A stretch of DNA of 64,000 nt from Abelmoschus esculentus (Eukaryota; Streptophyta; Magnoliopsida; Malvales; Malvaceae). A model generated the notes under the pieces. The model searched no databases, had not been told where the DNA came from, and saw nothing but the letters and a program-made list of their open reading frames with translations. The first letter of the stretch is position 1. The number at the start of each line of letters is the position of its first letter. The position numbers and the translations under genes were made by a program. The DNA lies in contig JAUCBN010000016.1 in the NCBI GenBank assembly GCA_035048815.1, forward strand, positions 6,006,501 to 6,070,500. The letters run 5' to 3'. Shown here piece by piece: positions 47,816 through 59,599 of this stretch.

Positions 47816-50800
47816 CGTAGGACTGCAACTCCCTCTCCCTCTCCATAGCCAAAGCAAGCGCATCGAATGGACTAAACGTAATGGACCTTATAATTATATT
47901 CTATTAGCCATTATCATTAGCATTTACCAATTACCATGCATCCACTCAAATAATCAATTCATCCTCCAATCTCCATGCATTCATGCATTAATTGTGTTGT
48001 GTGTTTCAGACATCTAAACATCTTATAGACATAATTTTCTGCTTAATATAAACAGTTTGTACTTGTATGAGGAAGTAAAGATTACTATAATATACGTTTA
48101 GCATTGTCTTATTTATATACTTTACCAGTTTACCTCATGTCCCATTGAACCATGGCACAGCAAACCCCATTCTTGGGTAAACTTTTCGCCATGTACATGG
48201 TTACAACCCTAAGAATCTGATGCATCCGCCTTGCCAAATGTGTCGTCTGCAGATCCACCAGACCATCCAACTAATCACAACTATAACTCACCAGACCAGT
48301 AACAACCAATGATCGGCTTTGGTTTGCAGGATCAGTGTTTTTGCTGGATATGGTCTGTTTAACTGTGTTGATGTGTGTTGCTTTCAATCTCTAAGAGAGC
48401 CTTCAGCCTTCTTTGTTGGTTTCTCCCTTTCCTGATGAAATGAAATTTTTTACTTTCGGAATAAAAAACAAACAAACTAATCACAACTATATAGTTATTA
48501 ATTAGTAGGCAAACGAAAATTAATTGGACCGACCACATTTTATAAAATAAAATCTGGTTCCCAGTCAAATGCACGTGATTAAACACCCCAGCTTTGACTT
48601 GTGAGTTGAGCGGACATAATAGTCATTAGTGTCCATTATCAACCTATTTATTAAGTGGGATCCCAAAATATTTTTAGAGGACACTATAAAGTTAAAAAGA
48701 TTACGTTTGAATTGGAATAATTAAGTTTGGATAGTTGTTAAAAAAAACTATATAAAATGCCCTTATATCGTGAAATCTTTTAATCATGTTATCTGTAATT
48801 CTGACTAATTGAATTTATTTATTTCATATTTTTTAAGGTGAATCACAATCTTTTTCTTACTTGTAATAGGTGAGTAAATAGTTAATGATAATTACTCAAA
48901 GATGAACGAACTTAATTACATAAACAACAAATGACATGATAAAAAAATTCATAATATAATCTCTCCTATCAAAGAATTGTCGAAATTAGTTATATGATTT
49001 AATCTTATATTTTAATAAATCGAGAGTTCAATTTTAAAAATAAAACAGTTTTAAAATTTGTAAGCAAATTTTATCGCTGTATAGATGAAAAGATTAAAGT
49101 GCGGCACTTTAGGGTTTGACTAAATTACGGTCAACATAGGTTTATAGCATTTTAGTAAGAATTTAATGCGAAGTACACAGACAATCATTAAATTATTTTA
49201 GAAAATATAAAATATTCATTACATTTTTAAATGTTACATAATAAATATTAAATTTTAGTTTTTATTATAAAATAATTATTGAATTATTAATTATTATTAA
49301 TTGGGTGACATACTATTTACAAAAAATTGTATAACAACATATTTAATTCTTATATTTATATATTTAATAAATCTAGGCATCAAGAATGAGAGTTAAATTA
49401 AAACTAGATTGATTAAATGCATAAATAAAAAGTATTAATTGTGTTATTATTCAAATTTAAGTAACGGTCACCTTATTCAATGAACTATAGTTAACGATTT
49501 AGTGACTATTTTATAATGAAAATTAATGTTCATTGTATAATTTTTGAAAGTCTAATAACCATTTTATATTTTTAGGATAGTGTTGAGTTTATCAAACTAA
49601 GACTTTGGCTAAGACGGGGTGAGTTGGCTATTTAAAAATTTGTGGAAAAATTTTGGTAAAAATATGAAAATTAAGGATACAAAGATTTATAGTGGTTCAA
49701 GCTTCAAAACAAACTCTACATCTACTACCTTAGCTCCCACTAAGGATTTGCAAACCAATTCACTAAATGAATTCGACCTTTTTCTTGGTTCAAGGGATAA
49801 CCGTTACAATTCGAATCAATCCTTCTGCCCCAAGATAGATTCAATCACACAAGATTACAAATGAAAGAAAGACAAGTTTGAATATCTCTCAAAAGACAAA
49901 TATTGTCCCAATTACAATAAGAACACTCCCCAAACTTAAACAAGAAATTTTAATGAAGATTACAAGAGTTGGGTATAAGGATATGTAATAAAGTGCTTTG
50001 AAATTGGATTTGAGTGTTTGTATGTTGTTTGAGGTTCAATAGTTGTTAATGTTGCTTGAAATGCCTCAATCTATGCCTTCTCATTGATTTCTAACCTTGA
50101 GGTTGTTGGGAATGTAAATAAAGACGTTGGAGTTTCATCTTCCCACCATAAATGCACCTTTGCAACCTACGGTATCGAAACACAAACAACCTGTTTCGAA
50201 ACAGTCCATAAAAAGAAAGAGACGTTGTGTATTTAATAAGGGTGTATCGAAACGGGTTTCGATACCTGAATTAAACTATGAAGTTCGGTATCGAAACGTG
50301 TATCGAAACGGGATAACCACCATTTAAAGCTTCAACTGCCACCAACGATCAAAACATTTAAAGCTCAAAAGAGTCCTTGGGGATTTTAAGGGGTATCGAA
50401 ACTGTTATCGAAACGTCATGTCATAATTTTGAAATATTTAAAAATTAAAAATAGGTTCGATACGTGGTTTGAAACAAATGTCGGCAGTGTAGTCTTGGTA
50501 CCGAAGGGTATCGAAACTGGTTTTGATACTTGTTCTATGTCTCAAGAACATTCTTTGAAATTAAAGGCGATATCGATACATGTTCTATTGGTATCGAAAT
50601 GCTCGTATGGAAAATACTTAGAAAATGATTTTTGTGTTCTTGGTTTGATTTGAAACTTAATTTTTGACTTAAGAACTTAAAAATTTATTACAAAATAATC
50701 CTTGAACATCTTATATCAAAATAATTTTAGTTTTACAGATAGTTTAATGATCATTTGTGTATTTTACCTAAAATTTTATATGGAGTCGTAGAATAATTTA

Positions 50801-53101
50801 GGTAAACCGAAATTCTTACTAAATGAATAAGAATTTGTGTAGCTACATAAATCGTCATTAACTCGATAAGAATTTATGTAAATTTTACCTTAAGTAATAA
50901 TTTGTATAGTTAGAACAAAAACAAGAATTTAAATAAGTATGCTTGAGGAACAAAAAGAAAATAAAATGAAATCAAAAGGGGATAAAATGAAGATTAAAAC
51001 TTTGAATCCAGGACCAAGTTGAGGTAGAATAACATTTTGGGACTAAATCGGCTATTAAACCATTTAAAACATGGGCTTGATTTCATTAAAAAACGACATT
51101 ATAAAATGAAACAAAAGAACAAGGGTCACTAAGGGGATTTTTAAAGAGGTTTATGTGATTTTTAGACAACAACTAACAATAAAATTAAAATAAAGTAAAA
51201 AAAAAATTATTTGATTTTTAGACAACAAATAACAATAAAATTAAAATATTAGAATTAAATTAAAAAATTTAAAACTAAACAATGACTATTAACAGATTTA
51301 AACCTAAAATAAACAAATTAATTAAATAAAGATTATTTGGTTTTGTTGATTCTCTTGACTTGTAGTTGTTCATTGTCTAGTATATAATTTTTGAGTATCT
51401 AAAATATTAAATATTTAATTTTTTTAAATTCTATATGTCGATTCATATGTCAATTTATTTTAATTGGTACCTATTATTAGGTATTCACAAAATTTAAAAA
51501 TTTGAAAAATAGATACCAAATATGCAATTTATATATTTTTTTTAAAAAAATTTAAAACAGACATATTAAACACGTAAACTTAAAAAAGTTTATAATGCAT
51601 AAATTAATACAAATAATTAAAAAATTAAACTTAAAACTTAAAAAATATATAATACAAACATATAAAATATTTAGGGATTTGAATTTAATTTTGGAGTAAA
51701 AATATTTAAACTCTAAATAATCATATAATTTAAAATATAAGAAATATATTAAAGTATTAGGATCAAATCAGATATATGATAAAAGAAAATTTTGACCTAA
51801 ACCTAATCCGTACATCTAAAAAATTACCGAATAGGACACCTAACCCAAATAAAAAATAAAATATTAAAAATACATCTTTATTTTATATTGAGTTGTTGGA
51901 TCATTAGGATAGATTAATGAGATTAGATAAATTTAAATGTCGCTTATAATATCCCGCAATCAAATCCAACAAATTGATTCTCGTCATGGTAGCTAAGTTA
52001 GACCTCTAGCAGCAGTAGGAGGACTAAACATGTAAATGAGACGAGATAAGAAGGAACTAAATGACTAATAAAAATGTGATAATTGAAAAATGTGATAGCT
52101 CGATAATTGTAAAATACGATAGTTTGTTGGATAATTATTTTACTATTTGATAATTGACAATCTAATAAAATAGATTTATTATAATTTTAATATTGTTTGT
52201 TAGTACACATAATCACTTTACTAATAAAAGAATTAACTATAAACAGTGAAGTTCTGGACAGGCGCAATAGGAGCGACCGCATAGGGCCCCTGAAAAAGAG
52301 GACCCCAAAATTTGATAAATTATATTCATTAATTGATATTAGTCTTAAAATTCATTGTAAAATTTTTGAAAATACTCTTAAAAACGTTACAATTATGTCC
52401 TAAATGTGATAATTGAATATAGAATCTCATTGATTACTCTTATTATTATTATTTCTATAGATCTAATGAGGTTATGGACAGATGCAATACAAACGACTGT
52501 ACAGGATTCCCTAAAAAGGACAATTACTTCTAAGGGTTATATTTTTAGATCCAATGAAGGTTATGGACATTTGCTTCTAAAGACTACGTTTTAATAAATT
52601 GTATCGAGACCCCAAAAATTTAAAACCGCCCCTGACTACAAAGTTAAACTTATTAAATGATTTTAAATAAAAGAACAAATTAATAAAATATATAAACCTT
52701 AGAGTAAAATTATTATTATACCAAGTTATATGCTTAAATATAACGATATAATAACATGTTTGTAAAAAAAAATAATTAATAATATATTTATCACAAAAAT
52801 TTAATAAATTACTAAATATATTTTTTAAATAACATATTTGTCGTAAAAATAACACATTTGGATGATCCAATACGGCATTTGTTGGGCCAAAAGGAACCAA
52901 AATAAACGTTGGTAAGATATGGGCAATTATTGTTAAAAAATTGAGAGATAATTTAATAATTAACGAAAATTTATAAAATTATATATTTAATCATTATCTG
53001 ATTAGACCTAATCAAATAAAAGAAATAAAATATAAAACAATCAATCATTGGAATCAAAGCCATAACCAAGAGTAAGGAAAGCATAAACTACCATCACTAA
53101 G
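47816..53101. other. Intergenic: 3' flank of the glycine-rich gene and AT-rich DNA
   Basis: 47816-48100 is probable 3' UTR. 48110-48600 is base-balanced without a supported frame. 49600-50660 is less AT-rich and carries the TATCGAAAC cluster (separate entry). 51150-51250 has two copies of TTTTTAGACAACAA..AACAATAAAATTAAAAT about 60 bp apart. 52250-52620 holds two related ~50-bp segments (TGGACAGGCGCAATA at 52257, TGGACAGATGCAATA near 52475) and ends with ACCGCCCCTGA, a hAT-like terminus without a found partner. Confidence 0.45.
50165..50605. repeat. Cluster of GTATCGAAAC / GTTTCGATAC motifs
   Basis: At least a dozen copies of GTATCGAAAC or its inverted or diverged forms lie within about 440 bp, for example near 50171, 50248 (followed at once by the inverted form GTTTCGATACC), 50288, 50299, 50391, 50404, 50508, 50520 (inverted), 50568 and 50590. 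Spacing is irregular, so this is not a simple tandem repeat. The motif belongs to the same family as the TATCGGTAC cluster at 7080-7360. Confidence 0.7.
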
Positions 53102-54286
53102 CTAAACCCATTTATATGGATCGATCGGAGAATTTTGAGACTGTCTGGCAATCACAAGACATTGACCATCATGAAACTCAGATTTGACACCTTGACTAGA
53201 TTCTAACAAAATGTCAAGTCCTACCATCTTGGAAGCAGTAAAACATTGAGTAAGATTATCTTCTGTCTGCATCAAATTCGATTCTTCTTTACTATCCTTT
53301 TGATTTGCAAGGGATGAGGCCTGGTCACTGCCCACTTGGTGACCCTCTTCCATAGCTAAACCATTAACCTAGGAGAACATCATCATTGCATGTGACCTCG
53401 GGGTCCTCACTGTTCAACATGCAGCAAATCAGTTCATCATGAAGTTCAGGAGAATGAGGATTTGGCAAGGATGCAGAAGAAGTCAATTTGATTTCTGGAT
53501 TCCCAAAATGTGACGGTTCAGCATGCTCAGAATGTGAATGTTGGTCTGAAACTTCATCCATCTTTGCAGGATAAGCAGCTTCAGAAGTACCAGGACACAC
53601 ATCTGAAACAATTGTACCAGGAGAATTCAGAAAGAGTGAATTCACACTCTCATAACAAGATTTATCAATTGCATCACCGTCAAAGTTTAAATAAAGCATC
53701 TGTTTCAGCTAAATCACCGCAACAAATAGCAACTGCATTATTAATTTCATATCCATCTTTTAACATCATATATGAAGGAACAATATCATATCCAGATTGA
53801 CACATTTTCTTACAGTCATCTTCAGGATGCACAATTTCACCTTCGACATGTTGGCATTCATCTACAGGGCTGTCATTAACTGGCATCACAGTCGCTGGAA
53901 CGTCTTCCATAGTTCTCCACAGTGGCATATCTGGCTGTGGCGACGAACATCCCACCGAGTAAGATTTGATTCCCTCAACCTCAGATGGATGAGCAAATTT
54001 ATCTAAAGCCTCGAAAATGACACAAGGAGATCCCCTAGACACTTCATTCAGTTTGAAATCCTCAACTTTTTCACCAATGCAATCCTTCTTTGAAGTTACT
54101 TGCAAATCATCCTCTTGTGATCGTTTACTTACACTACCAATCCCTAAATCACCGAATCCAAATTGGTTTTGAACACAATCTTTACAGGGTCCTACAAGCT
54201 CACCATAACCTCTATTTTGGATGCAATCATGACCATTAAGTGATCCAAGAAAACTAACACCACTCGAATTTGAATCATAAAGTAAA

Positions 54287-54291
54287 GAGCG
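54287..54291. repeat. Target-site duplication of the copia element, left copy
   Basis: GAGCG directly before the left LTR; the identical pentamer follows the right LTR at 59232-59236. It matches the 5-bp duplication expected of Ty1/copia integration. Confidence 0.9.
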
Positions 54292-54521
54292 TATTGAAGG
54301 ATAGAACATCCATGTATGCGTGAGCCTGCATGGGCATGCATAGTCTCTCGTGAGCAGCTTCTGGAATCAAGAAGCAATGTATGGAGGCTGTTAAGCTGCT
54401 AACAGAAAGTAGTTTTTGAGTCTGTTGTAAAATTAGGTTATAGTTAAATGTGTATAAATAAGGTTCAGAAGTAGCTTATAAAATTATCCGATTCATGAAT
54501 AAAATTCACCCTTTCTCTATA
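54292..54521 (+). repeat. 5' LTR of the copia element
   Basis: 230 bp, starting TATTGAAGG and ending CTCTATA, with TATAAATAAGG near 54452 as a probable promoter. It differs from the 3' LTR at about 9 positions counted by eye (roughly 4%). Confidence 0.93.
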
Positions 54522-54534
54522 TGGTATCAGTCGC
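54522..54534 (+). other. Primer-binding site of the copia element
   Basis: TGGTATCAG directly after the LTR is complementary to the 3' end of plant initiator methionine tRNA. The following TCGCC departs from the usual AGCGC/AGAGC continuation. Confidence 0.8.
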
Positions 54535-54602
54535 CTTCGATCTTGGAGCCTAAACTGTGTTAGTTTCTTCTTTCTTTCTCTGGGTGTGTTGTTTGTTTAG
54601 TC

Positions 54603-55433
54603 ATGTCGACTGTGAGTGGTGATTCTTCTCGAACTGCCAAAGTGTTCACTAACAAAAGAATCAATGTGGTTCTTGACGAAACGAACTTCCTTCTGTAGAA
54701 GCAACAAATTTTGTTGACGGTTCGCAATCACAGGTTGGAGAAATTACTAACAGGTGCGTTGTCATCTCCTCCAGAAATGGTGGTGAATGTTGCTGGTGAG
54801 AGAGAGGCGAATGAAGCCTATGAGTTGTTTGTCGCACAAGATAGTGCGTTGGCTTCTTGGTTGTTATCAACCATTAGTCCCAATCTTCTGCCTCAATTTG
54901 TCGGGACCGAAACTGCTGCGACAGTGTGGAGGACAGTTCTCCAGTTTTTTGCAAACAAATCTACTACGAGTGCTATGAGTCTCCATTGCAAACTTCGAAC
55001 CTTGCGCAAGGGAGATGAGAGCATGAGGACCTATCTGACTCAAGTCAAGGAAATTTGTGATGCATTGGCAGCTTGTGGCAGTTCTATCTCTGAAATGGAA
55101 CACATAGCCACTATCTTGAATGGCTTGCCTGCTGAGTATCAATCGTTCATGGCAGTCATTACTTCAAGTAAAGAACCATTTTCTTTAGAAAGGGTTAAAA
55201 CTACTCTTGTTGATGAAGAAGCTCAGCTCAAGGGGTTTAGCGCACATACTGGGTTACCAGTGTTGGCTAATGTAGCTCATGTGCAAACTGCTGAGGGACG
55301 TCAAGGATCTAAATCTTGTACTCATCAATTTGCTGGTGGAAGGTCTAGCTATAATGGAAGGTCTGGTGGTCGAGGACGGGTGAGACTTTAATGTCAACTC
55401 TGTGGCAAGAATGAACACTCAGTGGATAGGTGC
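54603..55433 (+). pseudogene. copia gag with zinc knuckle, interrupted by two stops
   Basis: Capsid-type region from the ATG at 54603: TNFLL, then an in-frame TAG at 54696-54698 where the family usually has Trp, then VRNHRLEKLLTG and a conserved ATVWRTVLQFFANKS.. block of the UBN2/gag type. A TAA at 55389-55391 falls just before the CCHC zinc knuckle (CQLCGKNEHSVDRC, 55392-55433). Otherwise the frame is intact, so decay is limited. Confidence 0.85.
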
Positions 55434-56760
55434 TGGCAGCGGTTTAATAAAGCTTTTCAAGGGGTGATGGCCACAGGTACTGCGTCAGGACATGTAAGTG
55501 CTAATGTGGCATCAGTCGAAGATGAGCATGCCTGTTTTTCTTGCTGTAACAGTGGTCCGATACCAATGGTTGGGTCAGACAACTGGGTAGTTGACTCGGG
55601 TGCAACTCACCATGTCACACCGGATGCCTCCAAAGTGGTCACTAGAGCTGAGCATAATGGGCCAAGTAAGTTGATTGTAGGAAATGGTGATGGATTGTGC
55701 ATTTCTAAATCTGGTTCTGCTATTATACAAACGTTTTCTTCTCCGTTAGTTTTAAATGATCTCTTTCATGTGCCTCCGATAACTAAGAATCTTTTATCTG
55801 TTTCTAAGTGTGCTAGAGACAATTCCGTTTATTTTGAGTTTCATGCGAAAGAATGTTTAGTCAAGGATGAGGAATCAGGAAGTGTACTACTTCGAGGACA
55901 GGAGCACCAAGGCTTGTACCGGTTCAATTTTACCAACAATAACACTTTTCCTATAATTGAAGCAAATGTAGCTAGCAATTCTAGTAGTGTATACGATCTT
56001 TGGCATAAAAGATTTGGTCATCCGGCTCATGTGCCACTTGTTCAAGTTTGTAATAGAATGAATTTGTCTTTGAATAAAAATCAAGAAAGTTCTTTATGTG
56101 TACCTTGCAGACTTGGTAAAAGTCACAAAGTTCCTGAGTCGACTACAGTTTATGAAGCACCATTTCAAGTAGTGTATACTGATCTTTGGGGACCAGCACA
56201 CATTGAATCTTGTGGGTTCAAATATTACATGGTTTTTGTTGATGGTTTTACGAGACATAGTTGGGTCTATCTTTTGAAAAATAAAGGGCAAGCTATACAA
56301 GCTTTTTAGCTTTTCATAGCATGGTAACAACTCAATTTAACCTTCCAATCAAAGAACTTCAGTCTGATTGGGGAGGAGAGTGCAGAAGCATATCTCCAAT
56401 CCTACAAACTCTAGGCATCAAGCATCGTCTCGTGTGTCCCCATACGTCTGAACAGAACGTGATGGTTGAAAGAAAGCACAGGCATATCATTGAGATGGCT
56501 CTAGTTCTTCTTGCTCAAGCTTCATTGCCGTTTCATTTTTGGTCCTATGCTGTGTGCACAGTTGTCTTTCTTATCAATAGGCTTCCTACGCCTGTTCTAG
56601 ATGGTTTGTCCCCCTATGAAAATTTGTTTCATAAGTCGCCTGATTATGCTACACTTAAGGTGTTTGGGTGTAGGTGTTTTCCCTATTTGCGTGCCTATCA
56701 AAGTCACAAACTGAGTTATAGAGATCTCAAGCTTGTACATTTCTCGGATACAACATGAAT
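55422..56760 (+). pseudogene. copia protease and integrase region, broken
   Basis: The protease active site DSGA is at 55593-55604, within WVVDSGATHHVT. The pre-integrase zinc finger (LWHKRFGH..C..C, about 55998-56120) is followed by the integrase core start YTDLWGP and, after a stop at 56307-56309 and a nearby frameshift, SDWGGEC with its second Asp. A second frameshift falls near 56730-56745. Confidence 0.85.
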
Positions 56761-58990
56761 CACAAAGGATATCAATGCATGAGAGCTGATGGTAAAGTGT
56801 ATATATCTCGTCATGTTGTGTTTGATGAGACAATTTTTCCTTTTGCAGATATATATACTGCTTCACTCGAACCAAGAAAGCATCATGCTAGCTCTCTTTT
56901 AGTGTTTCCAGTTGTTGATGGAGCCACTAAGGTTTGTGTGTTGCCTTCTCAGCCATGCGAGCCGACTGTTAGAGAGCCAATGGCTGGTGGTCTGTCATCT
57001 TCTACGACGAGTGTTGCTGGTGCCTCAGACAATGAATTGCACACACAGTCTGCTGGTCCTACTACTCCTATGCCTTCCGGTGTTGGTTCCTCTCTAAGGG
57101 AACCTGAATCTGGTCATACTGCAGAATTTCACGTGTCTGATTCAGATGAATTTGGAGATAGAAGTCAGCAGGGGTCCAGTACTCATACGGTAGTGTCAGG
57201 TGCTGTACCAGGACCAAGTAATTCAAGGACTGAGCAGCTGTCCTTACCTCCTTGTGACGTTGAACCACTGGTCGAGCAGTTAGAAGCTACAGGTGATCAA
57301 TCTGGGCCTCCACTTGTCCATCAACCAAGTGTGTCACTTAGCAATAATCCTATCAACACACATCCTATGATTACTCGTAGTAAGGTTGGAACTTACAAGC
57401 CAAAATTGTTTGTGGCATGTGAGGGAGCTACTGATCTGGAGCCTATGTCAGTCCATGAAGCTCTTGCTTCACCGTGTTGGAAGGCAGCTGTTATGGCTGA
57501 ATATGACGCGTTGGTTAAAAATGACACTTGGTGTCTGGTGCCTCTTCTAGAAGGTAGAAGTACTGTTGGGTGCAAATGGATCTTCAAGGTGAAGAAGAAC
57601 GCTGATGGAACCATTCAGAGGTACAAAGCTCGTCTTGTAGCCAAGGGCTACTCTCAGGTGCCAGGCCTGGATTTTAAAGACACCTTTAGTCCTGTAATCA
57701 AAGAGTCAACAATCAATGTTATGCTTACAATAGCTGTGAATAACAAATGGATGCTTCGACAGATAGACGTAAATAACGCTTTTCTTAATGGTGGCCTTGA
57801 TGAAGTAGTTTACATGGATCAGCCTGCAGGATTCGAACAACAAGCAAGTGATGGGACAAAGCTTGTGTGTAAGCTGCAGAGGGCTCTCTATGCCCCCAGA
57901 CAAGCTCCGCGAAATTGGTACTCTAAGTTGAAGGAGTATTTAGTCAGCATTGGCTTTATAAACTCCCGAGCTGACACTTCCTTGTTTGTCAAGAATGAGG
58001 ACAATGCTGTGACTTATGTACTTGTGTATGTCGATGACATAATCGTTACAAGAGGGTCTCCTATGGCCATTGAACGAGTAATTCAGATGCTAGGGGAGAA
58101 GTTTTCATTAAAAGATCTTGGGGAGCTTAGTTATTTTTTGGGATGAATGTTGTTAGAATAGGTGACTCATTGTTGTTGAACCAAAAGAAATACATTCTTG
58201 AGTTACTTGCTCGACATCACATGGACAAGGCTAACTCGACTCCCACGCCTATGATCTCTTCTCTCAAGCTCACGAAGGATGGAGGCAGTCCCTTAGTTGA
58301 TGCCACTGAATATCGTAGTCTGGTAGGAGGGCTATTGTATGTGTGTCGAACCAGACCCGATATTGTCTTCGCTGTCAATAAGCTTGCCCAATTTATGCAT
58401 AGTCCATGTGAGTTACATCTTGTTGCGGCGAAAAGAGTGTTGAGGTATTTGACTGGTACGCTAGATTTTGGCCTGCTGTTTTCTCCTTCAACGGGTCCGT
58501 GTCAGCTTGTTGCATTTTCGGATGCCGATTGGGGAGGGAGTCTTGATGATAGGCGATCGGTTTTAGGGAATTGTGTGTATCTTGGAGGGAACTTGGTTCA
58601 GTGGAATTCAAAGAAGCAAAAGGTGGTTTCACGTTCCTCCACAGAAGCTGAGTATAGGGGGTTGGCAGACGTGACATCTGAGGTGGTTTGGCTCGAGATT
58701 TTGCTCGGGGATATGGGTATTCAGATTAATGATATACCAGTAGTTTGGAGCGATAGCTCAAGTGCCATTGCCATAAGTGCTAACCTGGTATATCATTCCA
58801 AAGCTAAACATGTTGAGCTTGATATCCATTTTGTTCGAGAAAAGTTGCTGCCAACAAGTTAAAGGTGAATTATGTTCCGGCTCATAATCAGATAACAGAT
58901 GGGATGACTAAGTCGTTATCTCGAGGATATTTTGAATTGTTTCGCCAAAGATTGGGAGTATTTTCAGTAAAAGAAGTAGAAAATGGGACA
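56755..58990 (+). pseudogene. copia reverse transcriptase and RNase H region, broken
   Basis: After a low-complexity linker, the reverse transcriptase reads W..A...E..AL..N.TW.LV and QIDVNNAFLNG, with the catalytic YVDD at 58027-58038. A frameshift near 58140 separates it from the connection/RNase H part, which keeps DADWGG (58521) and the RSSTEAEYR block (about 58631-58657). Another frameshift lies near 58860, before the short C-terminal tail. Confidence 0.87.
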
Positions 58991-59001
58991 AGTAGGGAGG
59001 A

Positions 59002-59231
59002 TATTGAAGGATAGAACATCCATGTATGCGTGAGCCTGCATGGGCATGCATAGTCTCTCGTGAGCAGCTTCTGGAATCAAGAAGCAATGTATGGAGGCTG
59101 TTAAGCTGCTAATAGAAAGTAGTATTTGAGTCTGTTATAAAATTAGGTGCTAGCTAAATGTGTATAAATAAGGTTCAGAAGTAGCTTGTAAAATTATCCG
59201 ATTCATGAATAAAATTCACCCTATCTCTACA
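59002..59231 (+). repeat. 3' LTR of the copia element
   Basis: 230 bp, starting TATTGAAGG after the purine tract AGTAGGGAGGA and ending CTCTACA. It is followed by the GAGCG duplication (59232-59236). Confidence 0.93.
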
Positions 59232-59599
59232 GAGCGCCATCGATCTTCCAATTCTCTAACGGTAAACTTCCGTGAAAACCGAACCGCACTTTTTGCTAGT
59301 GCTTTCAATGAAGCACCTGACTGTAGTTACCAAAATTTGAATCATCACGTCTGAAAAAAATAAAGAAATCATCAATTTCCACTAAACTTAGGGTTTTATC
59401 TTGTTTCGTTTTAGACTTTTAGGTCATATAAGTGGAAAAGATTCCTTTAAGACTGTAAAATAGGAAATTCAATTAGATTATAAATTATGAGAAAATTAAG
59501 TAAAATGAAGAAGAAAGAGGTTACCTTAATGGCGTTCTTCAATAAGAGATCGTCTTCCGGTATCCAAGAAGAAGAAACTGAAGCAGGCAAAGCTGACAT

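Larger units (their letters stand above)
54292..59231 (+). mobile_element. Ty1/copia LTR retrotransposon, 4.94 kb, defective
   Basis: Two 230-bp LTRs (54292-54521, 59002-59231) enclose a primer-binding site, a gag-pol region on the plus strand in copia order (gag, protease, integrase, reverse transcriptase, RNase H) and a polypurine tract (about 58991-59001). A GAGCG duplication flanks the whole. Short LTRs, a Met-initiator primer site and total length fit the Ale/Retrofit lineage, which is inference. The coding region has in-frame stops and several frameshifts, so the element cannot move by itself. It lies antisense within an exon of the MCRS1_N-type gene. Confidence 0.95.
53102..59599 (-). 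pseudogene. MCRS1_N / FHA-type gene fragment, frameshifted and split by a copia insertion
   Basis: Exon 1 is 59599-59525 (25 codons, MSALPAS..LLLKNAIK) and intron 1 is 59524-59321. Exon 2 starts at 59320 with SGASLKALAKSAVRFSRKFT, then VRELEDRWRS, the microspherule-protein N-terminal signature. At 59232 it is broken by a 4.94-kb copia element and resumes, in frame once one copy of the GAGCG duplication is discounted, at 54286 (LLYDSNSSG..). Two frameshifts follow, near 53690 and near 53358, and the last frame stops at 53102. Downstream text such as ICCMLNSEDPEV.CNDDV fits plant FHA-domain proteins related to MCRS1 (e.g. At3g54350, from memory). No C-terminal FHA domain is present, so the 3' end is also lost. 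The retained intron shows it arose by DNA duplication or is the old locus, not a retrocopy. Nuclear role of the family: transcription/chromatin; this copy is very probably dead. Confidence 0.82.

Noticed and set aside
47465..47863. Long proline-, threonine- and serine-rich open frames on the minus strand over the glycine-rich gene
   Set aside because: They are mirror frames produced by the GGN repeats of the plus-strand gene, which has a TATA box, a signal peptide and a sensible stop.
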